Below, one piece after another: positions 1 to 7,349 of a stretch of 23,369 nt of DNA. Every line of letters starts with the position of its first letter. The first letter of the stretch is position 1. The DNA comes from Promethearchaeota archaeon (lineage in GTDB: Archaea; Asgardarchaeota; Lokiarchaeia; Sigyniarchaeales; SOKP01): positions 1-23,369 of the forward strand of contig JAGXNU010000010.1 in assembly GCA_019894815.1 (NCBI GenBank), in the 5' to 3' direction. The notes under the pieces were generated by a model that worked only from the letters and a program-made list of their open reading frames with translations, did not search any database and was not told where the DNA came from. Made by a program: the position numbers and the translations under genes.

Positions 1-24
1 GCGTCAGATGTGTATAAGAGACAG
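1..24 (+). other. Residual Nextera/Tn5 transposase adapter (artefact)
   Basis: Bases 6-24 read AGATGTGTATAAGAGACAG, the 19-bp Tn5 mosaic end used in Nextera libraries. Bases 1-5 (GCGTC) continue exactly into the known Read 1 adapter. This is library sequence left at a contig end and is not genomic DNA. The genome begins at about base 25, so the truncation of the first gene is technical. Confidence 0.96.
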
Positions 25-602
25 AACAAGATATATTTAAAGATTTTGGGATTTAAAGATTTTCCACCAAAGTAAGCAAAGGTGGAAATTGGAAGATACC
101 ACACCGCGTCTCCTAATTCGTGACCTAGAAAAAATAGCAGTAATCCTAGAGGATTGGCAAAACTCACGTTATAAGATATGAGAAAGCCTAAACCGGTGAC
201 TATCCACCAGATTTCCCAATATGGATTTGATACACTTACGATAATGCCTCCTAAAAAACTATTTCCCTTAAATCCCTTATGCTGACTATTTTCAAATTCA
301 ATACTTATATTAGTAATAAACACATTTTTAATAACCAAAAAACCGTACACTACTAAAAGAATTCCTCCAACGATTCCAATAATAGTAAGTATTAAGATAT
401 TTTGAAATAAAAGTAATGCTCCAGCAAGTAATACTATAATAAAAATGAGTTCGATTGTAGCATGTCCCAAAATTATATAAATCCCTGCTAAATATCCTCT
501 CTTTTGGTTTATTGATTTGTATATCGTGAATGTAAGCATGGGTCCAGGCATTAACGCTCCTGTTAGTGCAAGTAAAAAAGAAAAAAGGAAAATCTCAAAC
601 AT
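25..602 (-). CDS. LysE-family amino acid exporter, C-terminus cut off by contig end
   Basis: An open frame runs from ATG at 600-602 down to the contig edge with no stop, about 192 codons. The protein begins MFEIFLFSFLLALTGALMPG and continues PMLTFTIYKS. The PGP signature after a first hydrophobic helix is typical of the LysE/RhtB translocators, which export amino acids or small metabolites across the cytoplasmic membrane. Further hydrophobic segments lie around residues 45-65, 67-88 and 140-165. Residues around 120-130 (GGIIVSVSNPYW) match the family's second conserved Asn-Pro segment. Family members are usually about 200-220 residues, so only the last helix is missing. The substrate cannot be told from sequence. 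It runs in the same direction as the coiled-coil gene that starts at 1240, 26 bp away. Confidence 0.85.
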
Positions 603-628
603 AATACTGGATGGTAATCAGAATATCA

Positions 629-1240
629 TTAATTAAATCCATTCATTGCCCAAGTAATTAACCAGACAACAATAATTAAAACTACGAGAATGGGAGCCAT
701 AAAAACAAGAAACATGTACGATCCTTTTAACATTTCTCTACGGAAGGTTTTAAGCCCTTTTTCCCAATCATGCTTAGATTTGTTTTTCCAATTATTAAAA
801 TCGTCTGTTAATTTTATCCTTCGTGCTTCCCATTCTTCTGCGGTTTCACTCTGTTTTTGTTTAATTTCCTCATTCCATGTAATTAATTGATCATTCCATT
901 GTTGTTGGGAGGTCTTGAAAAAACTAGTAATTTTTTCTTTATTGTTCTCCCAATTTTCTTTATTTTTTAGTTGAGAATTTTGAATATCTTCTGTCAATTG
1001 GTTAAAATCGTTTTCGCAGGATTGTTTGATATCATTAAAAAAAATTTCTACATTTTCTTTATTTTTTTTCATTGATTCTTGATTTCTATTGGATGTTTCC
1101 TCCATCGCTTGTTGAACATTTGCCAAACCATCCTTTATTTCAGACACAAAACCATTCCAACCTTGTAAGAATAGGTTTTTAAGATTTGAAAGGTCATCAA
1201 TTTTCTTCTTTTCTTCTTCTGAATTCTTTTCCGTACTCAT
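629..1240 (-). CDS. Tail-anchored coiled-coil protein, unknown function
   Basis: A 203-residue, very polar protein rich in Glu, Lys, Asn and Gln, with one hydrophobic segment at about residues 174-198 and only four residues after it. This is a C-terminal tail anchor with the bulk in the cytoplasm. The soluble part looks like continuous amphipathic helix or coiled coil. It carries regularly spaced aromatic residues, such as GWNGF near 28, and Trp in NKENWENN, QQQWND, ITWNEE, EEWEAR and HDWEKG, which give a loose repeat. No catalytic motif is visible. The ATG at 1240 is supported by an AT-rich TATA-like stretch (about 1262-1275) some 25 bp upstream, consistent with a leaderless mRNA. I do not recognise a family. 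The form suggests a membrane tether or scaffold, which is inference. Confidence 0.75.
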   Translation of the reverse strand: MSTEKNSEEEKKKIDDLSNLKNLFLQGWNGFVSEIKDGLANVQQAMEETSNRNQESMKKNKENVEIFFNDIKQSCENDFNQLTEDIQNSQLKNKENWENNKEKITSFFKTSQQQWNDQLITWNEEIKQKQSETAEEWEARRIKLTDDFNNWKNKSKHDWEKGLKTFRREMLKGSYMFLVFMAPILVVLIIVVWLITWAMNGFN

Positions 1241-1330
1241 AGTTTCATAGTAAGATTTTGATACTTAAATATTTATTTCATGAATTATCTAATGGAAAAA
1301 TAAACTATGTCAATATAAATTAGAAAATAT

Positions 1331-1690
1331 TCAGATAAAAAATGACAAAATCCAGGAAATCATAAATATACTAACTATTAATACGAAGAATAACAAAAAC
1401 AATAATCCAAATATCAACCAACTAAAAAATTTCAGTGCGTTAACAAAATCAGTCTTATATAATTTCGAAATTAGATATGCTCCTAAAAAACTATCAGTAA
1501 AATAAGCAATAAAAAAAGCAATACCAATATCAAAAATTAAATAAAGGGGAATTATTAAAACTACTAAAACTAATGAAATTAGGAGTTAGAGATATCTTGG
1601 TTTATCTAATTCTTTTTTGTTTGTCCAATGTATTAAGGAAAATGAAGTAATAAAATATATAACGCTATAACTAATAATTTGATCAATCAT
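1331..1690 (-). pseudogene. Small multi-spanning membrane protein interrupted by one in-frame TAA
   Basis: From ATG at 1690 the frame reads 34 codons (MIDQIISYSVIYFITSFSLI and onward), meets TAA at 1586-1588, then continues in the same frame for 84 more codons to TGA at 1331-1333. The second part is strongly hydrophobic, with segments such as LLISLVLVVLIIPLYLIF and FGLLFLLFFVLIVSIFMI. Together they give a 119-residue protein with about four membrane helices. The break lies in a hydrophilic stretch just after KELDKPRYL. It could be a nonsense mutation, a base-call error at a low-coverage contig end, or two separate small genes. The 34-residue piece alone would be one helix. No family was recognised. 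This accounts for most of the gap between 1241 and 1785. Confidence 0.6.
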
Positions 1691-1755
1691 TTTAATCAAC
1701 TCATGTTTCCTGCATTCTACTCTGTACTATTATTATTAAAATGGATATAAAAATG

Positions 1756-1767
1756 TTTATTATATAT
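1756..1767 (+). promoter_or_regulatory. Candidate TATA box for the aminotransferase gene
   Basis: TTTATTATATAT is centred about 25 bp upstream of the ATG at 1786, the expected distance for a leaderless archaeal transcript. It lies inside the longer reading frame that could start at 1741, so it argues for the 1786 start. Confidence 0.4.
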
Positions 1768-1785
1768 CTGATTTTTATTGATGAT

Positions 1786-3168
1786 ATGGATTCTAAAATA
1801 TTAGAAAATACTCCTCTCTACTCTGCTTTTTCGGAGCTTGGAAAGCGAATATCTTTACCTCAAGGAGTCTTCTATTGGTCAGGAAGAGCAAAAAAAGAGG
1901 CAGAATTGATTGGCACTATAGGTGCTGCTTACGCTCATGAGGATGATTTCATTAAAGAGGGTCGGTCGGAATGGCTTCCTTGTTATCTTGAAGGTATAAA
2001 CGAATATTTTAAAAATTTAAAAATAAATGATTTAGTTCCCTACGCCGCAATTTCAGGCATACCAGAATTAAGAGATATTTGGAAAAATTGGATAATCTAT
2101 AAATCCTTGTTGAATAAAACAGTAGATAAGGAAAAACTAGATAGGCTTAAGAAATATACTACCACGCCGATTATAACAACGGGAGTAACAAATGGTATTT
2201 CTTTAATTTGTTCCTTGCTATTAAACGCTAATGATTATATCATTACACCAAATAAGCGCTGGGGGAACTATGATAATATAATAAAAGGATTTTTAGGTGC
2301 AAAAATTAAATCTTTTAAGTATTTTAAAGAACAACAATTCAACTTCGAAGGTTTTGAAGAAGCAATTGATGAGGTTGCAGTTGTCCAAGATAAAGTTCTA
2401 ATACTTCTTAATTTCCCCAATAATCCAACAGGTCATGTGCTCACAAAAGAAGAAGCCTTAAAACTTATTGAATTACTTCAAAGGAAACAAAAAGAAGTAA
2501 AAAAGCCAATACTTGTTATTATCGATGATGCCTATGAACCATATATATATACAGAAAATGTAATTAACAGGTCATTGTTCTATGATCTGCAGGATTTAGA
2601 GGAAGATATCATTCCAATTAAATTAGATGGAGCAACAAAAGAATTACTTTTATATGGTGCAAGGATTGGATTTATTACAATTGGACTTAAACCCAAATGG
2701 ACCAAAAATGATAAAGAATTGGAAATTCTTAAAAATGAGATAAATAATAAATTATCAGGTTTAATTAGGAGTACTATATCGAATAGCAATCATTTTTACC
2801 AAGCGGTAATGATTAATTTATTCAATACAAAAGGAATAGAAGAGATTCTCATGATGCGCGAACCAGTTCAAAATCTTCTTAAGGAGAGATACATAAAAAT
2901 CAATTCTGAGCTAAAAAAAATTAAAAATCCTAATATGTCTGTTGATCCTAGTTCAGGAGGCTTCTTTACTTTTATTAATATTAATCCTAATCATGTTAAA
3001 GCTAGTGAATTTGCTGAATTATTATTGACAAAGTATAAGGTAGGTGTGATTCCAATTGAAAAACCAGATGAAAACGTAAATGGAATACGAATCGCTTATT
3101 GTTCGATAGATATTACTCAAATACCCGAAATAGTTAATAGAATAAAACTTGCTTTCGCTGATTTCTAA
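1786..3168 (+). CDS. PLP-dependent aminotransferase, class I/II fold
   Basis: A 460-residue cytoplasmic enzyme of the aspartate aminotransferase fold (fold type I), which moves an amino group between an amino acid and a 2-oxo acid through pyridoxal phosphate. Visible landmarks are NFPNNPTG at about 209-216, the cofactor-binding DDAY at 247-250, the probable Schiff-base lysine K285 in DGATKEL, and R293 in GARIGF. The C-terminal GIRIAYCS probably holds the carboxylate-binding arginine. The large N-terminal segment with WSGRAKKEAELI is unlike the best-studied subgroups, so the substrate is not assigned. I chose ATG 1786 over ATG 1741. The extra 15 residues are hydrophobic and unlike a family N-terminus, and a TATA-like box lies within them. 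It is followed 90 bp later by the gelsolin gene, which has its own promoter, so no functional link is claimed. Confidence 0.88.
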   Translation: MDSKILENTPLYSAFSELGKRISLPQGVFYWSGRAKKEAELIGTIGAAYAHEDDFIKEGRSEWLPCYLEGINEYFKNLKINDLVPYAAISGIPELRDIWKNWIIYKSLLNKTVDKEKLDRLKKYTTTPIITTGVTNGISLICSLLLNANDYIITPNKRWGNYDNIIKGFLGAKIKSFKYFKEQQFNFEGFEEAIDEVAVVQDKVLILLNFPNNPTGHVLTKEEALKLIELLQRKQKEVKKPILVIIDDAYEPYIYTENVINRSLFYDLQDLEEDIIPIKLDGATKELLLYGARIGFITIGLKPKWTKNDKELEILKNEINNKLSGLIRSTISNSNHFYQAVMINLFNTKGIEEILMMREPVQNLLKERYIKINSELKKIKNPNMSVDPSSGGFFTFININPNHVKASEFAELLLTKYKVGVIPIEKPDENVNGIRIAYCSIDITQIPEIVNRIKLAFADF

Positions 3169-3211
3169 AATATTTTTTCTTATTCATTTAAATTCATTTA
3201 AAAAGATTGAG

Positions 3212-3220
3212 TTTTATATA
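3212..3220 (+). promoter_or_regulatory. TATA box upstream of the gelsolin gene
   Basis: TTTTATATA precedes ATG 3259 by about 40 bp. Initiation near 3241-3244 would leave a short leader of about 15 nt carrying a weak GGGA ribosome-binding motif at 3249-3252. Confidence 0.5.
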
Positions 3221-3258
3221 CTAAGTAAGTTTCTTTAAAAATTTTATTGGGAAATAAT

Positions 3259-4266
3259 ATGAAAACTTATATGGTCAATCAAGGTCAACTACAAGAAATA
3301 AATAAACTAGTTTTTTCCACTGGAGACGTATATCTCATCGATGATGATAAAACTATATACGTTTGGATTGGAGCCAAATGCTCTGTAGATGAAAAAACTG
3401 TTGGAGCGGCACAAGCAAGGACTTTAGATCAACAGAGGGGCGGAGCTGCTAAAATAATAACTGTCGATCAGAATCATGAATCTCGCGACTTCATGACTGC
3501 AATAAATAGCATGGGCACAATGAAGATAGTAGAAAAAAACATAGCTAAAACAATGTTGAAAGATGTTGTAACAGGAGATTATGCTCAATTTGCTGAACAC
3601 ATTAATGTACTTTATAGGGTATCGTCTGAGGAATTTGAGGGAATTAATTCAATGAAAATGGTACAAGTCCCTTATAAAAAAGAGAGTCTAGATACTGAAG
3701 ATAGTTTTGTAATGGACTTAGGAAATAAAGTCTATATTTGGCAAGGGAAGGCTTGTAATGTCAAGGAAAAAGTAAAAGCCGGACAATGGGCTAGAGAAAT
3801 TGATGCAGATAGAGCAGGCTTGCAAAATGAAACCATTTTCGAGGAGGGAGACGATGCTAAATTTCTAGCAGCTTTAGAAAAAGGAGAAAATTACAAGGAA
3901 TCTGATGCTTATCAATTAAGAGCAGAATCAGAATTAGAGCCAGATACAGCTGCTGATAAAATAGCTGACGCTATAAAACCTGAATTGAAATCAGAAGTTA
4001 AAGAGGTAACTCCCGAGGAAATTAAGGCTGAAATTAAAGCAACAAGTGCCTCGAGTGCATCACCAGGAAGACCAGGAGCCAAGGATGATTCATTATTAAC
4101 TATTAAAAAATCTGATGGTCGTAGAGTATGTCCGAAGTGCGGAAATGAACATAAAGCGAGTATTCACGAGAGTACTGATAAGAGCAACGTAATCCTCGAC
4201 TACCCGAGAGTTTACGGAAAGATGTACCGTTGCGGAGAATGCGGTATACAGTGGCGTGAAAAATAA
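3259..4266 (+). CDS. Two-domain gelsolin-like protein with C-terminal zinc ribbon
   Basis: A 335-residue soluble protein. Gelsolin-like domain 1 spans about residues 10-95, with the core GDVYLIDDDKTIYVWIGAKC followed by a charged helix (VGAAQARTLDQQRGG). Domain 2 spans about 105-215, with SFVMDLGNKVYIWQGKACN and KAGQWAREIDADRAG. These are the beta-strand-WxG and long-helix signatures of the family, which severs, caps or sequesters actin filaments in a Ca-dependent way in eukaryotes and regulates actin in Asgard archaea. An acidic, Ala/Ser/Pro-rich linker (about 220-285) leads to a zinc ribbon with Cys at 291, 294, 325 and 328. I prefer ATG 3259 to the upstream TTG 3247. The zinc ribbon is the odd part: it is not a standard piece of gelsolins, and a related one ends the 8633-8953 protein. 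Its ligand could be nucleic acid or protein. No actin or profilin gene lies in the window. Confidence 0.9.
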   Translation: MKTYMVNQGQLQEINKLVFSTGDVYLIDDDKTIYVWIGAKCSVDEKTVGAAQARTLDQQRGGAAKIITVDQNHESRDFMTAINSMGTMKIVEKNIAKTMLKDVVTGDYAQFAEHINVLYRVSSEEFEGINSMKMVQVPYKKESLDTEDSFVMDLGNKVYIWQGKACNVKEKVKAGQWAREIDADRAGLQNETIFEEGDDAKFLAALEKGENYKESDAYQLRAESELEPDTAADKIADAIKPELKSEVKEVTPEEIKAEIKATSASSASPGRPGAKDDSLLTIKKSDGRRVCPKCGNEHKASIHESTDKSNVILDYPRVYGKMYRCGECGIQWREK

Positions 4267-4286
4267 ATTTAATTAATGTTTTTAAC

Positions 4287-4317
4287 TATTTCTTTACTAT
4301 TTTTTATTACTTTTTCA
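4287..4317 (+). terminator. T-rich termination region after the gelsolin gene
   Basis: A run of T-rich tracts (TTTCTTTACTATTTTTTATT and TTTTTC) begins about 20 bp after the stop codon. Poly-T tracts without strong hairpins are the usual archaeal intrinsic terminator. It lies in the 147-bp gap between two convergent genes. Confidence 0.4.
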
Positions 4318-4413
4318 AATCAAATTGTGGTAGTTTTAAAATTCTATTTGAATGGTTTTTCGAAAAGAAATATTAATGCGGAGAATGTGGAATAGAAACC
4401 AAATTAAAATTCG

Positions 4414-5655
4414 TTACTTTTGAGATTCTCTTCGAGCAATTTTTACTCGTTTTTTTAAATCTATAATTTCAACGTCTTTTTTCGCGATTTCAGATTCAAA
4501 CCTTAGTTTATCATCCTTTAAGTTTTGCATTTCAGATAATAATCTATCTTCAATCTGTTCTGCTTCATAGAGTTGATTTCTTAGTTTAGTATCATTTTCT
4601 CTCAGTTCCTTGATCTCTATATTTTTATCATCACTAAGAGTCCTCAAATTTGCCATTTCAAGTTCAAATTTTCCTGTAAGATTACCTGATCTCTCTTGAG
4701 ATACTTCTAATTTTTCCTGTATATGGCTAATAAATTCTTCATTAGTTATGTTTTTTTGATTTAATCTTTCAACTTCAAGAACTAAAGTATTAATTCTCTC
4801 TTCTTTTTTCTTAACATCTTTTTTAACTAAACTAAACGTTTCTAATTGTTGGTGAATTTCTTTCGTTTTTTGATTAGCTGATTCAATTGTGCTCTCCATT
4901 TCAAATATTATCTTTTCTTTTTCTGTTATGATATTATCTTTTACTGATAATTCATTAGTTATTTTATCGTATTTCGACTTTTGAACAGTATCATTATTTA
5001 GATATTGAAGTTGTTCCATTAATTCTTTTATTTTTTGATCTTTCTCTTGTAATCTATTAATTAATCCTTTGTTAGCATCTTTTTCAGATTTAAATTCCTC
5101 AGTTTCATTAGTTAATTCTTGTATCTTTTGAACTTGATCTTTTATTATTCTATTTATCTTATCTATCTCTTCTTTTTGATTTGCAATAATTTTGTTTTTT
5201 TCTATATCAGCAAAATTCAATTCCTCTAATTTTTGAGATTGCTCTTCAATTTGATTTTGTAAAATAATCACATCCTCATTATTAGAGGAGGATTCAACAG
5301 ATAATTTTGCATTGGATTCTAATTCATTAATTTTTGCATCCTTCTGACCAATGGATTGTAACAAATTTTCAATGGTATCATTGTTCTTTTCAACCATTTG
5401 TGTGAATTTTTCCTTCTGGCGAATTACTTCTGAAGAATCTTGTAATAGTTTATCATAATCTTCACGCATCTTAACAATTTCATCATTCAATTGAACATTA
5501 TGATCTTTATAAAAAGCTAATTGTTCTTGTAGAGCATCTTCATCTTTTTTAGGGGGTTCTTCTTTAGGATCCTCTTCTTCTACCCATCCAAGTGAAGAAA
5601 GAGCTTCAACAATAGATTCATCTTCTTCCTTATGATTCCCATGATCTTCGGGCAT
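4414..5655 (-). CDS. Long coiled-coil protein, unknown function
   Basis: A 413-residue protein with an acidic N-terminus (about residues 1-40, including VEALSSLGWVEEED and a KEEPPKKDED stretch), followed by about 365 residues of near-continuous coiled coil. This part is rich in Glu, Lys, Gln, Asn and Leu, with heptad-like hydrophobic spacing (for example EKDQKIKELMEQLQYLNND) and almost no Pro or Gly. It has no signal peptide, membrane helix or catalytic motif. It ends in a basic tail (KKRVKIARRESQK). Low-complexity coiled coils resemble SMC arms, tropomyosin and golgins, so homology by composition is unsafe. The small N-terminal motif may be a docking segment. It is convergent with the gelsolin gene and has its own upstream AT-rich region, so a cytoskeletal or scaffold role is only a guess. 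Confidence 0.78.
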   Translation of the reverse strand: MPEDHGNHKEEDESIVEALSSLGWVEEEDPKEEPPKKDEDALQEQLAFYKDHNVQLNDEIVKMREDYDKLLQDSSEVIRQKEKFTQMVEKNNDTIENLLQSIGQKDAKINELESNAKLSVESSSNNEDVIILQNQIEEQSQKLEELNFADIEKNKIIANQKEEIDKINRIIKDQVQKIQELTNETEEFKSEKDANKGLINRLQEKDQKIKELMEQLQYLNNDTVQKSKYDKITNELSVKDNIITEKEKIIFEMESTIESANQKTKEIHQQLETFSLVKKDVKKKEERINTLVLEVERLNQKNITNEEFISHIQEKLEVSQERSGNLTGKFELEMANLRTLSDDKNIEIKELRENDTKLRNQLYEAEQIEDRLLSEMQNLKDDKLRFESEIAKKDVEIIDLKKRVKIARRESQK

Positions 5656-5765
5656 ATAATAAAAAACGTGTTTTGATCTATTAAATTTTTTGATATTTAC
5701 TTCTTACTTAAATCAAGAATTTATTCTAAAGGTCTTTTGGAGGCATTTAATTAAATGAATAGGTT

Positions 5766-5779
5766 AAAAGAAAAAGGAA
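5766..5779 (-). terminator. T-rich terminator of the EMC3-zinc ribbon-GtrA operon
   Basis: Read on the minus strand, this is a pyrimidine-rich tract (CCTTTTTCTTTT) starting about 6 bp after the GtrA-like stop codon. It fits archaeal poly-T termination at the end of the three-gene operon. Confidence 0.45.
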
Positions 5780-5784
5780 ATCCG

Positions 5785-6264
5785 TTAAGATATTCTCGAA
5801 TTGAATACATATTTCCTATCCAAATAAAATTTCGTTAGATAACCAATGGAAAGAGCAATAATAATACTGATTTCTAATGGTGTATTCATGAAATTCGTCA
5901 GAAGAAACTGAATACCGATATTCTCAATCGTGGTTAGAATCGCAAATCCGAAATATTTTAAAAACTCCTTTGATGTTTCTTTTAGCTGGGTTCCCCCCTT
6001 TTTAAATACTATGAATTTATCTAGGAAAAATTTGATTATGTATGTAATGCCCACGGCTGCGATTGATCCGATCAATTCAGCCATATCAGGAGAAGTCGAG
6101 CAATAGAGAACTTGAATAATTTCGATAGTTCCAAAATTTGAGCAAATATATGGAGCTAAGAAAAGTTGATTTATTTTTTGAATACCATAATTTAAAATTA
6201 TCATTAAAATAGCGAAAAGAAAGTAATATAATATTTGGCGATTTAAATCATCTTTCTCGTCCAA
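5785..6264 (-). CDS. GtrA-like four-helix membrane protein
   Basis: A 159-residue integral membrane protein with four hydrophobic helices (about 8-30, 62-84, 102-122 and 130-148). It shows the duplicated GtrA signature: YIIKFFLDKFIVFK after helix 2 and YLTKFYLDRKYVFN after helix 4. GtrA-family proteins are thought to help move or anchor lipid-linked sugars (polyprenyl-phosphate-linked) used for surface polysaccharide or protein glycosylation. The start is TTG at 6264, two bases after the stop of the zinc-ribbon gene, so translation is probably coupled. No glycosyltransferase is adjacent, which is unusual for a GtrA gene. Operon partners are an EMC3-like insertase and a zinc-ribbon protein, so a membrane-biogenesis role is as likely as a sugar-transfer one. 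Confidence 0.72.
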   Translation of the reverse strand: MDEKDDLNRQILYYFLFAILMIILNYGIQKINQLFLAPYICSNFGTIEIIQVLYCSTSPDMAELIGSIAAVGITYIIKFFLDKFIVFKKGGTQLKETSKEFLKYFGFAILTTIENIGIQFLLTNFMNTPLEISIIIALSIGYLTKFYLDRKYVFNSRIS

Positions 6265-6266
6265 TT

Positions 6267-6623
6267 TTAACGCCTGAAGTTATATATAGAATTTTTTAAT
6301 CTTTTACCACATTTAGGGCAAAAATACATGTTTTCTTCCTTAACGTGATAACCACATTTTTTACAAATTATTTTAGACAATTGGGAATTATTAATTTGAA
6401 CATCTACAAAAGCGTGTGTTTCCGAATCGTCAATATGGCTTTCTTTATAAGGCTTTATATCTAAATCAGTTAGCTTAACGTCTACAAAAGGTTCTGTTTC
6501 TTGTAATTCCAATTCTTTTTCTTCTATTGATGGTTCTTTTATTACTGGTTTTTTAATCCTTTTTTTCCAAGAAGTATCAGTACTAAGGTCATTCTCGTTT
6601 TTTTTATCTGACAAATTTCTCAA
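6267..6623 (-). CDS. Zinc-ribbon protein, disordered N-terminus, operon middle gene
   Basis: A 118-residue protein. Residues 1-80 are charged and probably disordered, and the C-terminal 35 form a zinc ribbon, CKKCGYHV followed by YFCPKCGKRL (two CxxC knuckles separated by 11 residues). The disordered part holds an imperfect internal repeat: ETEPFVDVKLTDLDI, then about 25 residues later ETHAFVDVQINNSQL. No ATG opens the frame. The likely start is TTG at 6623, or TTG at 6614. It lies 9 bp after the EMC3-like gene and 2 bp before the GtrA-like gene. The protein has no membrane helix and could be a cytoplasmic adaptor for its two membrane neighbours. Function unknown. Confidence 0.7.
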   Translation of the reverse strand: MRNLSDKKNENDLSTDTSWKKRIKKPVIKEPSIEEKELELQETEPFVDVKLTDLDIKPYKESHIDDSETHAFVDVQINNSQLSKIICKKCGYHVKEENMYFCPKCGKRLKNSIYNFRR

Positions 6624-6632
6624 AATTGTTTA

Positions 6633-7247
6633 TTAATTTTTTATTTTTTCTTTCCAAGAATCTTTCCTTTCAGAAGGATCATCTGTAAGTATCTCTTCAG
6701 AAGGTTTTACGTTTAACTGCATATATCCCCGGGAAGTATTTGAAGTTGAAGTTGGATTTAACATTCCCATAATTTCTTGCTTTTCCATTTTTCTTATATC
6801 TTCTTTTCCAGTCATTTTTCTATAAAGTCTTTTTAATAAATAGATTAAAAGCGATATTGAAATTGAAAATAAGAAATATACACCAACCCATCCATCTCCG
6901 AAAAATAAGACTGGAAATGGAAGAAGTCCAGTGGCATATTGGGCAAATAAGGTTCCTAGTAATCCAAAAATGCCAAAAAAGATGAAACATCGCACACATG
7001 ATGGAATTAATTGTTTTTTCATCATGGTTTTTGTTAATTCTATGGATTCTTGCTGTAATTCCTTCAAATTTTGACCATTTCCTTCTTGCTGGGCTGCCCT
7101 CATTCGTTCTTGTAGGTCCATAGATTGTTCTCGGATTTCTCTTGCACTTTCTCGATTTAATCCGGTGAGCTTATTAAAAATCATGCTCAAACTAACCATA
7201 ACTAAAGTCACTAAAAAAATCTGAAAGATTACAATCTCATTAGCCAT
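6633..7247 (-). CDS. EMC3/TMCO1-like (DUF106) membrane insertase of the YidC/Oxa1 superfamily
   Basis: A 204-residue membrane protein with the DUF106 layout: N-terminal helix (about 5-25), cytoplasmic coiled coil (about 30-75, LNRESAREIREQSMDLQERM and onward), then two more helices (about 84-106 and 120-145) and a soluble C-terminal tail of about 55 residues. Archaeal DUF106 proteins are relatives of eukaryotic EMC3, TMCO1 and GET1 and of bacterial YidC, which insert helices into membranes. I prefer ATG 7247 over TTG 7283 because GAAGGA lies just upstream of the ATG and because the helix then starts at the N-terminus, as in the family. The tail ends DSWKEKIKN, echoed by TSWKKRIKK at the start of the next protein. 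It is the first gene of a three-gene operon. Confidence 0.8.
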   Translation of the reverse strand: MANEIVIFQIFLVTLVMVSLSMIFNKLTGLNRESAREIREQSMDLQERMRAAQQEGNGQNLKELQQESIELTKTMMKKQLIPSCVRCFIFFGIFGLLGTLFAQYATGLLPFPVLFFGDGWVGVYFLFSISISLLIYLLKRLYRKMTGKEDIRKMEKQEIMGMLNPTSTSNTSRGYMQLNVKPSEEILTDDPSERKDSWKEKIKN

Positions 7248-7349
7248 TTTTCCTTCACTATTGTAAGAAAATTTTAATTCCAATTAAATTTATTTATAAT
7301 ATCAAACTTCTAAGAGAATTAATTTAAACCTCTCGATATACAAGAATTT

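Noticed and set aside
690..890. Plus-strand ORF of 66 codons inside the tail-anchored coiled-coil gene
   Set aside because: Antisense shadow of a gene with strong composition and a promoter; no independent signals.
1741..1785. Upstream ATG start for the aminotransferase
   Set aside because: It adds a hydrophobic 15-residue leader unlike the family and contains the likely TATA box for the 1786 start.
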